NCBI RefSeq assembly: GCF_030812885.1
Contig: NZ_JAUSTO010000004.1
Span: 1-64,000, forward strand
From: Moryella indoligenes
Lineage (GTDB): Bacteria > Bacillota > Clostridia > Lachnospirales > Lachnospiraceae
Reading direction: 5' to 3'
DNA: 64,000 nucleotides
The notes beneath the pieces are model-generated. The model worked only from the letters and a program-made list of their open reading frames with translations, did no database searches and was not told where the DNA came from. Positions 25,977-33,652 of the stretch are shown in pieces. How positions within the stretch are numbered: the first letter of the stretch is position 1; each line of letters opens with the position of its first letter. A program made the position numbers and the translations under genes.

Positions 25977-27539
25977 ATGCAAAACGCAGTTGGAAGAGAA
26001 ATACCAGAAGAAATTTTACGTCTCACAGGTAAGGAGCCTTTCCGCGGCACGCACAGCTGTGATGGAAAGGAATTCCGGAAGGTCGGCCCCAAAACCCGCT
26101 GTGTCATCAACTCCGATGGCGACAAGCGCGTCGCTTCGATCCGGGAAGTACTTTTAAAATGCGGCATCCGCGATGGCATGACCCTGGGCTTTCACCATCA
26201 CTTCCGCAACGGCGACAAGGTGCTGAATCTTGTCATGCAGGAGGTGCATCGCATGGGCATCAGAGATCTCACCATCTGCGCCTCCTCTCTCGGGAGCCAG
26301 AACGATGAAATCGTCTCCATGCTGGACGACGGCACAATCACAAATATCCAGTCCTCCGGCGTGCGCGGGGAGATAGGCCGTGCAATCTCGGAGGGGCGTC
26401 TCAAGGGACTCGCCATCATGCGCTCCCACGGCGGCAGGGTGCGTGCCATTGAGTCCGGAGAGACAAAGGTAGATATCGCCTTTATCGGCGCACCGACCGC
26501 AGATGAATACGGCAATCTCTCCGCAAACGGCGGCAAGGCAAACTGCGGAGTTCTGTCCTACGCGGCGGTAGATGCACAGTTCGCGGATAAAGTCGTCGCT
26601 GTCACCGACTGCCTCGTCCCCTTCCCGAACCTGCCCGCGCAGATCAGCCAGATCTATGTGGACTATGTGGTCGTGGTCGATGAGATCGGCGATCCGAAGA
26701 AGATTGCCACCGGCGCGGCGAAGCCGACCTCTGACCAGAGAAAGCTCCTCATGGCGCAGTACTGCACAGATTTTGTGGTGAATACTCCCTACTTCAAGGA
26801 GGGCTTCTCCTACCAGACCGGAGTGGGCGGCGCCTCCATCGCCTCCACCATCTCTCTCGCAAGGATCATGCGGGAGCGCGGCATTCATATGAGCTTCGGA
26901 GTCGGCGGCATCGCAAAGCCGATGTGCGAATTACTGGAGGAAGGCCTCATTCACAAGCTGGTGGATACGCAGGACTTCGATGAGTACGCGATCAACAGCG
27001 CAGCGACGAATCCAAACCACTTCTACATCACGGCCGGCGAATATGCGGATCCCTTCAATAAGGGTGCCTATGTCAACAAGCTGGATTTTGTCATTCTGGC
27101 GGCACTCGAGGTCGATACGCACTTCAACTGCAATGTCGTTGTGGGCTCTGACGGCATCATCACCGGTGCGCAGGGCGGTCATCCCGACACTGCTGCCGGG
27201 GCAAAATGCACCATCGTGATTGCCCCCATCCTTCAGGGACGCATTCCGACCATCTGCTCAGATGTCACCACAGTGACCACACCGGGCGAGGATGTCGATG
27301 TCGTCATCACAGACTACGGCATCGCCATCAATCCACGGAGAGCAGACCTCATGGAAGCAGTAAAGAATGCGGGCCTTCCCTTAAAGAGCATTGAAGAGCT
27401 GCGCGATATCGCCTACAGCATTGCAGGCGTCCCCGAAAAGGTACAGTTCGGCGATCGCGTGGTCGGTATCATAGAGGCAAGAGACGGCAGCATCATGGAT
27501 GTAGTCCGTGAGATCCGCCCCTTCCGGTTCAGGGACTGA
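25977..27539 (+). CDS. citF: Citrate lyase alpha subunit (citrate:acetyl-ACP transferase)
   Basis: This 520-residue CoA-transferase-like protein exchanges the acetyl group on the acyl carrier protein for citrate. The N-terminus MQNAVGREIPEEI and the LGFHHHFRNGD segment (about residues 66-76) are characteristic. The start lies one base after the citE stop. It is of typical family length. Confidence 0.96.
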   Translation: MQNAVGREIPEEILRLTGKEPFRGTHSCDGKEFRKVGPKTRCVINSDGDKRVASIREVLLKCGIRDGMTLGFHHHFRNGDKVLNLVMQEVHRMGIRDLTICASSLGSQNDEIVSMLDDGTITNIQSSGVRGEIGRAISEGRLKGLAIMRSHGGRVRAIESGETKVDIAFIGAPTADEYGNLSANGGKANCGVLSYAAVDAQFADKVVAVTDCLVPFPNLPAQISQIYVDYVVVVDEIGDPKKIATGAAKPTSDQRKLLMAQYCTDFVVNTPYFKEGFSYQTGVGGASIASTISLARIMRERGIHMSFGVGGIAKPMCELLEEGLIHKLVDTQDFDEYAINSAATNPNHFYITAGEYADPFNKGAYVNKLDFVILAALEVDTHFNCNVVVGSDGIITGAQGGHPDTAAGAKCTIVIAPILQGRIPTICSDVTTVTTPGEDVDVVITDYGIAINPRRADLMEAVKNAGLPLKSIEELRDIAYSIAGVPEKVQFGDRVVGIIEARDGSIMDVVREIRPFRFRD

Positions 27540-27547
27540 GGACGATT

Positions 27548-28114
27548 ATGAACAATGCAGAGCACAGAGAGGCGGCGGCTTCGGTATCCGTCTACGATAT
27601 GCTATCCGCCAGAGAACAGCGCGCGGAGCGGCAGAAAGCCCTGCTCTCGGAATATCACAGCCCGCTGATCTGTTTCACCATGAATATCCCCGGCCCCGTA
27701 AAGAGCGGGGAACCGATACACGCCGCATTCTGTGAAGGTGTAAAGCGCATACGGCGTGCCCTTGCTTCCGGTACAGAAAACGACGCGAAGACCTCCCTTC
27801 ACATTCTTCACGAGGAGTACAGCGAAGCAAAGAGCGGTTATGAATACTATGCCGCCGTATCGGGGAGCGCCGCCGCGCTGAAGCGCATCTGCACCGGAAT
27901 CGAGGAAGCGGATCGACTGGGACGATTGTTTGACATCGACATTCTGGATAGAGACGGCAGGAAGGAGAGCCGCAAGACGCTGGGGCTTCCCCCGCGAAGG
28001 TGTCTTCTCTGCGGAAGGGACGCGCGCATCTGCGGCAGGAGCCGGGCACACGAGCTTCCGGCGCTGCAGCAGGAGGTGCTGAAGATCATAGAAGACGAGC
28101 TGCATTTTTTCTGA
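27548..28114 (+). CDS. citX: Apo-citrate lyase phosphoribosyl-dephospho-CoA transferase
   Basis: This 188-residue protein transfers the prosthetic group to apo-CitD. GRLFDIDILDRDG (about residues 122-134) matches the acidic nucleotide-binding motif, and CLLCGRDARIC followed by SRAHELPALQQEV matches the C-terminal cysteine region. The reading frame ends CAT TTT TTC TGA, which contains a T_TTT_TTC heptamer immediately before the stop; the citG frame opens at the same point in -1. Confidence 0.92.
   Translation: MNNAEHREAAASVSVYDMLSAREQRAERQKALLSEYHSPLICFTMNIPGPVKSGEPIHAAFCEGVKRIRRALASGTENDAKTSLHILHEEYSEAKSGYEYYAAVSGSAAALKRICTGIEEADRLGRLFDIDILDRDGRKESRKTLGLPPRRCLLCGRDARICGRSRAHELPALQQEVLKIIEDELHFF
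28105..28114 (+). other. Candidate programmed -1 frameshift site (citX to citG)
   Basis: The heptamer T_TTT_TTC at 28105-28111, read in the citX frame, is a canonical X_XXY_YYZ slippery sequence directly followed by the UGA stop. A -1 slip reads TTT TTT CTG AGA and continues into CitG without interruption, giving a CitX-CitG fusion such as exists as a single gene in other bacteria. No ribosome site and no good start codon precede citG. I did not identify a stimulatory stem-loop with confidence. An assembly error or a simple frameshift mutation cannot be excluded. Confidence 0.6.
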
Positions 28115-28959
28115 GACTTGAAAACGCCGCCGCACAGGCAATGCTTGAGGAGGTTTTCACCGCACCGAAACCAGGACTTGTGGATCGCTTTGACAACGGC
28201 GCACACAGCGATATGGATGTCCGGACTTTTCTCCTCAGCACCGCTGCCATAACTCCCTTTCTTCGGGAAATGGCAGAGCTTGGCTATCACTATGAGGGCA
28301 GTGCAGAAAAGCTCTTTCCCCTGCTTCGCCGCAGCGGAGGCGCTGCAGAACAGGCCATGTTCCGCGCGACCGGAGGGGTCAATACCCACAAGGGAGCAAT
28401 CTTTACGCTGGGTCTGCTCTCTGCCTCCGCCGGACGTCTCCGCCGGAGCACCGCACAGCTGAATGCCGCAGAGATACTCTCTGAGGCACAGAAGATCGCG
28501 GCTCCCTCCATGAAAGCAGAATTCACCCGTATGAGACAGCTCTCCAAGGACAGCCCGGAGCTGAGCCACGGTGAGCGGCTCTTTCTTCTCCATGGAGAAT
28601 GCGGCATCCGCGGAGAGGCCGCAGAAGGCTTCCCTACCCTTACGCGGCACGCCATTCCGGCTCTCCGCGCGGCGCTGAGCGCTAAGCTCTCTCCGGACGC
28701 AGCCCGGCTCGACACCCTTCTGCACATTCTGCTCTATCTGAACGACACCAACATTCTGAGCAGAGGAAGTCACAGGGATCTTCTCTGGCTGCGGGAGGAG
28801 AGCCGACGCATACTCTCCCTCGGCGGAGCCTCCTCCGAGGCAGGTATGAGAGCTCTGAAGCAGCTGAACTGTGACTGCATCAGAAAAAAGCTCAGTCCCG
28901 GCGGCGCAGCAGACATACTCGCAGCAGCGCTCTTTCTCTGTGCCCTTGAACATATTTAA
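28111..28959 (+). CDS. citG: Triphosphoribosyl-dephospho-CoA synthase
   Basis: CitG makes the precursor of the citrate lyase prosthetic group from ATP and dephospho-CoA. The conserved segment FTAPKPGLVDRFDNGAHSDMD and the later GGVNTHKGAIFTLGLL motif identify it. The coordinates begin where the -1 frame opens after the slippery heptamer; the first in-frame ATG is at 28141 but lies inside a helix conserved in the family and has no ribosome site. The most economical reading is that CitG is made as a frameshift fusion to CitX. Otherwise full length, about 283 residues. Confidence 0.85.
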   Translation: MRLENAAAQAMLEEVFTAPKPGLVDRFDNGAHSDMDVRTFLLSTAAITPFLREMAELGYHYEGSAEKLFPLLRRSGGAAEQAMFRATGGVNTHKGAIFTLGLLSASAGRLRRSTAQLNAAEILSEAQKIAAPSMKAEFTRMRQLSKDSPELSHGERLFLLHGECGIRGEAAEGFPTLTRHAIPALRAALSAKLSPDAARLDTLLHILLYLNDTNILSRGSHRDLLWLREESRRILSLGGASSEAGMRALKQLNCDCIRKKLSPGGAADILAAALFLCALEHI

Positions 28960-28979
28960 CATTTTTTCAACAACTCACA

Positions 28980-29014
28980 GCAGAGGACTCCCGTCACCGG
29001 CGGGAGTCCTCTGC
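28980..29014. terminator. Bidirectional terminator between citG and ptsI
   Basis: GCAGAGGACTCCCG and CGGGAGTCCTCTGC form a perfect 14-base stem with a seven-base loop between the converging genes. T-runs are weak on both sides. Confidence 0.75.
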
Positions 29015-29040
29015 TCCTCTATATCAGAAAAAACTGCAGC

Positions 29041-30666
29041 TCAGTCCGTAAGCCACAGCCCTCGTATTTTCTGTCGAAGCGGCAGGATATTTTGGGGGTT
29101 CACAGACAGCACACTGATACCCATACGAAGAAAGCGCTCTGTGAGACTCAGGTCCGCGGCGAGCTCTCCGCAGATTCCGACCTCAATGCCTCGCTTTCGC
29201 CCGGCCTTCGCCGTCATCTCAACTGCCCGAAGCAGAGCCGGGTGATGTGGATCCAGAAAACACTCAAGCGCTGCATTCTGCCGATCCAGTGCCAGCAGAT
29301 ACTGCGTCAGATCATTGGTACCGATGGAAAAGAACTCACACTCTGCGGCGAGCTCCTCCGCACAGAGTGCCGCCGCCGGTGTCTCAATCATAATTCCGAT
29401 CTGAGGCTCAACCGCACACACACCCTCAGCCTCCAGCTCCTCCCTGCAGGATTGAAGCATGCGCTTCGCCTCACGCAGCTCCGCCGGGGAGATGATCATA
29501 GGAAACATCACCGCCAGCCTGCCGTAGACCGAGGCGCGAAGCAGTGCGCGGAGCTGAGTCCGAAACAGCTCCCTGTGCCGGAAACAGAAGCGTATCGCGC
29601 GACAGCCCAGCGCCGGATTGTCCTCCTTCTCTGCGGGAAGATAGGAGAGCTGCTTGTCTGCGCCGATATCGCAGGTGCGGATCACAACTCTCCTGCCCCT
29701 CATTGCATCCAGCACCTCGCGATAGGCCGCGAGCTGCTCCTCCTCTGAGGGGGCCTCACTTCGACCCAGATACAGAAATTCCGAGCGCAGCAGTCCGACG
29801 CCCTCCGCGTCATTCTGAAGCAGAGCCGGAATATCCTCCGGCCCGCCAATATTTGCCAGCAAAGTGACTTGGCGTCCATCCCGCGTGACACTCGCCTTTC
29901 CCTTCAGGGTCCTGAGCCTCTCATCTGCCTCTCTTTCCTGTTCTATCCGCGCCTCATAACACCGGAGCAGCTCCGGCTCTGGATCGATATAGACGCGCCC
30001 CTGCTCCCCGTCGAGAATCGCAGACCTGCCCTCCCAGCTCTCATCAATTTCCGCGCACTGTACCAACGCCGGAAGATTCATGCTGCGCGCCAGAATCGCA
30101 CTGTGGCTGTTACAGGAGCCTTCGCGGGTGATGATGCCGCAGAGCTTCCCCTTGCCTAGCCGCATGATCTCCGAGGGCGTCAGCTCCTCTGCAACCAGTA
30201 TCACAGGCTCGGTCTCCTCCGGCAGCTCAACGGCATTCCCCGCCAGAGCATCCAGCAGGGCCTGTCTGATATCGTGAATATCCGCTGCGCGCGCCTGCAT
30301 ATAAGGATCATCCATATCAAGAAAGGTCTGCGCCTGACGCCCACAGGCCGTACAGACCGCCTTCTCCGCACTGCATCCCTCCTCGCGGAGACAGGCACGC
30401 ACGCTGTCCGTCAGCAGTGCATCCTCCAGTATCATGGTATGAACCTCAAAAATCGCAGCCTCCGCCTCGCCAAACCGCTCCCTAGTCTCTGCCGCCAGCG
30501 CACGCTGCTGTAAGATCACCCGCTGTAGCGCAAGCTCAAAGCGCGCTGTCTCCTCCCTCGGAGAGACTCCACGCTCCAAAGAAAGCCTGAATCCACAACC
30601 CCTGTAGATTCGCAGCTTTCCGATGGCAATTCCGTTCAGAATACTCTTTCCGTCTGCAATCCGCAT
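29041..30666 (-). CDS. ptsI: PTS enzyme I (phosphoenolpyruvate-protein phosphotransferase)
   Basis: This 541-residue protein would take phosphate from PEP and pass it to an HPr-type carrier. The phosphorylated histidine is in NSHSAILAR (about residue 180), where the preceding GSC replaces the common GGRT; the PEP-binding barrel has RTCDIGADKQL, FRTQLRALLRAS, MIETPAA and FFSIGTNDLTQYLLA, and GICGELA supplies the catalytic cysteine. The start at 30666 has GGAGG five bases upstream. There is no HPr or EII gene nearby, so its partner is unlinked. It lies downstream of a MATE exporter on the same strand. Confidence 0.93.
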   Translation of the reverse strand: MRIADGKSILNGIAIGKLRIYRGCGFRLSLERGVSPREETARFELALQRVILQQRALAAETRERFGEAEAAIFEVHTMILEDALLTDSVRACLREEGCSAEKAVCTACGRQAQTFLDMDDPYMQARAADIHDIRQALLDALAGNAVELPEETEPVILVAEELTPSEIMRLGKGKLCGIITREGSCNSHSAILARSMNLPALVQCAEIDESWEGRSAILDGEQGRVYIDPEPELLRCYEARIEQEREADERLRTLKGKASVTRDGRQVTLLANIGGPEDIPALLQNDAEGVGLLRSEFLYLGRSEAPSEEEQLAAYREVLDAMRGRRVVIRTCDIGADKQLSYLPAEKEDNPALGCRAIRFCFRHRELFRTQLRALLRASVYGRLAVMFPMIISPAELREAKRMLQSCREELEAEGVCAVEPQIGIMIETPAAALCAEELAAECEFFSIGTNDLTQYLLALDRQNAALECFLDPHHPALLRAVEMTAKAGRKRGIEVGICGELAADLSLTERFLRMGISVLSVNPQNILPLRQKIRGLWLTD

Positions 30667-30720
30667 TCCAACCTCCGCTCTCTCCGCTCGCCCTTGTAGA
30701 TCCACGCCATCTCCACGCTG

Positions 30721-32193
30721 TCATGAAGATATCGCTGCTCTGTGATCCGCTTCTTCTCCGGTCCCAAAGCGCGCAAACGCCCTTTTCTGCACGATCAGAA
30801 AGCAGATCAGCTGTACTGCCGCCGTCAGGGCCCACGAAATCGGGTAGGAAATATAGAGAATAAACTGCGTGGGCTCAGCCCGAAAGACTGTCATAATCCA
30901 CACAATTCTCAGCAGACAGGAACCGATGAAGGATACAAGCATAGAGAGAAAGGAGTATCCAAGTCCTCTCAGTCCTCCGGTGGAGGTGTCCATCAGCCCG
31001 CAGAGAAAATAGGTCGTGCATATCACGGACATTCGTGCCATGCCGTACTCGATCGTCGCCGCATCATTTGTATACACAGAGAGCAGCGGACGTCCAAGTG
31101 CGTAGACGCCCTCTCCGGTGATGAGCCCCACCACCAGAACCACCGCCAGGCAGGAAAAGAGCGCCCGGTTCACGCGCCTTCTGTCCCTCGCGCCGTAATT
31201 CGCAGAGATAAAGGTGACGCTCGTCTGCATCAGCGCGTTCATAGCAAGATACACAAATCCCTCCAGATTCTGCGCCGCCGCGTTTCCCGCCATCACAGTG
31301 GAACCAAAGGTATTCACCGAGGACTGGATCATCACATTGGAAATGCTGAAGAGAGCTGTCTGCAGACCTGCCGGAAAGCCGATGCGAAATATTGCCGCAA
31401 GCCTCCGCGGGTTGACAAACAGCAGCTCCCGGACCGTCCGCAGAAAGCGACGCAGAATCCCCTCAGCCTGTTTCTCTGCTGAAGTACAGAGCGTAAGCTG
31501 AATGGCTCCTTCGTAATGCATAAGACAGCGCAGCACCAGCGCTGCGGACACCACCTGTGACAGTATGGTCGCGAGCGCCACTCCTGCGACACCGAGCCTG
31601 AACACAATGACAAAAATCAGATTCAGAACAACATTCATCGCACCGGCAATACTCAGGTAGAGCAGCGGTCTTCTGGTATCTCCGACACCGCGAAGCACAG
31701 CACTTCCAAAATTATAAAGCATAATAACCGGCATTCCGAGAAAATAGATTCTCAGATAACGTGCTGCAAGACCGATCACATCCCCCGGCGTTCCCATAAG
31801 CGCAAGCACCGGATGCGCCAGAAGAAAACCCAGTGTCGCGAGAATAAAGCCCGCGAGCAGAGAGAGCACCACTGCAGTCTGAACGGTCTCCCGGCTGTTT
31901 CTCTCATCTCCCGCGCCGTAATACTGCGCAATCAGCACATTGACGCCGACAGACAGCCCCATGAAAATGCTGATCATCAGATTCACAATTGCTGTCGTCG
32001 AGCCCACCGCCGCGATAGAGGCCGGACCGGTAAAACGTCCCACCACGATAATATCCGCAGCATTAAAAAGCAGCTGCAGCACCCCGGAGAGCATCAGAGG
32101 CAGAGAAAACAGCAGAATCTTTCCGAGCATCGGCCCATGCACCATATCGATCTCGTAATTGGCGCCGTGCCCGTGCTGCAGTATACCGGCCAT
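30721..32193 (-). CDS. MATE-family efflux transporter
   Basis: This 490-residue membrane protein has twelve predicted hydrophobic segments in two six-helix bundles, as in NorM/DinF-type drug or metabolite exporters driven by Na+ or H+. The first bundle begins LGKILLFSLPLMLSGVLQLLFNAAD. It starts two bases after the HAD stop codon and may be co-transcribed with HAD and ptsI. The substrate is unknown. Confidence 0.88.
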   Translation of the reverse strand: MAGILQHGHGANYEIDMVHGPMLGKILLFSLPLMLSGVLQLLFNAADIIVVGRFTGPASIAAVGSTTAIVNLMISIFMGLSVGVNVLIAQYYGAGDERNSRETVQTAVVLSLLAGFILATLGFLLAHPVLALMGTPGDVIGLAARYLRIYFLGMPVIMLYNFGSAVLRGVGDTRRPLLYLSIAGAMNVVLNLIFVIVFRLGVAGVALATILSQVVSAALVLRCLMHYEGAIQLTLCTSAEKQAEGILRRFLRTVRELLFVNPRRLAAIFRIGFPAGLQTALFSISNVMIQSSVNTFGSTVMAGNAAAQNLEGFVYLAMNALMQTSVTFISANYGARDRRRVNRALFSCLAVVLVVGLITGEGVYALGRPLLSVYTNDAATIEYGMARMSVICTTYFLCGLMDTSTGGLRGLGYSFLSMLVSFIGSCLLRIVWIMTVFRAEPTQFILYISYPISWALTAAVQLICFLIVQKRAFARFGTGEEADHRAAISS

Positions 32194-32195
32194 AC

Positions 32196-32837
32196 TCAGA
32201 CCCCCTCTGCCGCCTCTTCCGGCACGCCATCTTCACCCTCAGCAAGAATGCGATCCAGAGTCTCCCGCAGAAACTCTCTGGAGCGCACAGTCACAGACGG
32301 AATCCCGGCACTCCTTGCGCCGTCCGTATTCACCCTGCGATCATCAAAAAACAGGCTCTCCTCCGGCTTCAGCGCATAGGTATCCAGAAGATATTCATAG
32401 ATGTCTCTGTTGGGCTTTAAGAGGTGCATGCGGTAAGATATCACAGCGCCGTCCATGTCCTGCATAAAGGGCTGAAATGCCGCGTGCGCCTCCCACATTT
32501 CCTTCCCGTAATTTGAGAGAATGAAGAGCCTGTAGCCCTGCTTCTTCAGCTTATGCACCCTCTCCCATATCTCCGGGCGCGGTACATAGAGTGTCTCCGG
32601 ATGTTCCATCATCCACTTTATCTTATCCCCCTGCTCCGGATAGACAAGACGCATCTTCTCCGCCACCTCCAGGGGCGTCATGACCCCGTAATCCATCATA
32701 GTCCAGATCGGATCATGCACCATGCGCCGTCCCAGTGTCCGCGCCTCCTGTTCGGGAAGACCGAGAGCCATCAGCGCCTCCGGCCAGCGATACTCAAGCA
32801 GAACATCGCCCACATCAAAAATAATATTTTTCAGCAT
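32196..32837 (-). CDS. HAD-superfamily hydrolase
   Basis: This 213-residue protein shows HAD motif I FDVGDVLLEY, motif II ILSNYGK, a lysine in LKPNRDIYEYLL and motif IV FFDDRRVNTDGA, so it is probably a small phosphatase with an alpha-helical cap. ATG 32837 has AAGGAT upstream and is preferred over the GTG at 32855. It lies 66 bases downstream of the response regulator gene. Confidence 0.85.
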   Translation of the reverse strand: MLKNIIFDVGDVLLEYRWPEALMALGLPEQEARTLGRRMVHDPIWTMMDYGVMTPLEVAEKMRLVYPEQGDKIKWMMEHPETLYVPRPEIWERVHKLKKQGYRLFILSNYGKEMWEAHAAFQPFMQDMDGAVISYRMHLLKPNRDIYEYLLDTYALKPEESLFFDDRRVNTDGARSAGIPSVTVRSREFLRETLDRILAEGEDGVPEEAAEGV

Positions 32838-32902
32838 ACTTCTGTATCCTTTCACAAACTTGTTAAGGCTCCGGATATGACTCCTCCATTATACCCCCGC
32901 AG

Positions 32903-33652
32903 CTAAACATCCGCATCCAGATATTCGCTCGGGGTCCTTCCCGTAATGCGTCTGAAGCTCGCAGAAAAGTACGCGATATCGCGGTAACCGCTCTGCTCCG
33001 CAACCTCATAGACCCGGTAGTCTCCGCTCTTCAGAAGCTCTATCGCTCTCCGCATCCGGTAGCGTGTCAGATAGGCGAGCAGCGTGAGTCCCGTCTCCTT
33101 CTTAAAAATATGGCTCAGATGCCCTTCGCTGATTCCGAGTGCCTCCGCAATGATGCCGACGCTGAGCTGTACCTCTGCGTAATGCGCAGCAATATAATCT
33201 ACCGCGCGAACCACATGGCGGCTCATACCGGACGCCCCCAGCTCCGGCAGCCAGTCCTCTCCCTGTAGCGCAGGCTCCGACGGTTCCTTTTTTCTGAGCC
33301 GCAGCACTGCCTCCTCCAGCTCGCCGTCGCGAAAGGGCTTCAGCAGAAAATCCACCGCGCCGAGACGCAGCGCGCTCTGCGCATACTGAAAGCTGTCATA
33401 GGCTGTAAGTATGATAACCTGCGCGGCGCAGCCGCGCTCCCTGAGACGCGTGAGCATGCCGATTCCGTCGAGCTTTGGCATCTTCAGATCTGTGACGATG
33501 AGCTCCGGTCTCAGCCTCTCCTCTGCCTCCAGCCCCTCCTCACCATTGGCGGCCTCTCCGACCACCACGCAGTCCAGTGATGCCCAGTCCACTGTGAACA
33601 CGATGCCCCTGCGTATCATCTCCTCATCTTCAACAATCAGTACCCTGCGCAT
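32903..33652 (-). CDS. AraC-type response regulator (YesN-like)
   Basis: This 249-residue regulator has a receiver domain (about residues 3-118; phospho-acceptor aspartate in LIVTDLKMPKLDG and lysine in FLLKPF) and a C-terminal AraC helix-turn-helix pair (about residues 150-245, ending TGRTPSEYLD). It is encoded directly after the histidine kinase with overlapping ends, so the two form a pair. ATG 33652 has GGAGG nine bases upstream. Confidence 0.92.
   Translation of the reverse strand: MRRVLIVEDEEMIRRGIVFTVDWASLDCVVVGEAANGEEGLEAEERLRPELIVTDLKMPKLDGIGMLTRLRERGCAAQVIILTAYDSFQYAQSALRLGAVDFLLKPFRDGELEEAVLRLRKKEPSEPALQGEDWLPELGASGMSRHVVRAVDYIAAHYAEVQLSVGIIAEALGISEGHLSHIFKKETGLTLLAYLTRYRMRRAIELLKSGDYRVYEVAEQSGYRDIAYFSASFRRITGRTPSEYLDADV

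Noticed and set aside
28000..28110. A GTG start for citG inside citX
   Set aside because: The translated segment is arginine- and alanine-rich antisense-like sequence unlike any CitG N-terminus, and no ribosome site precedes it.
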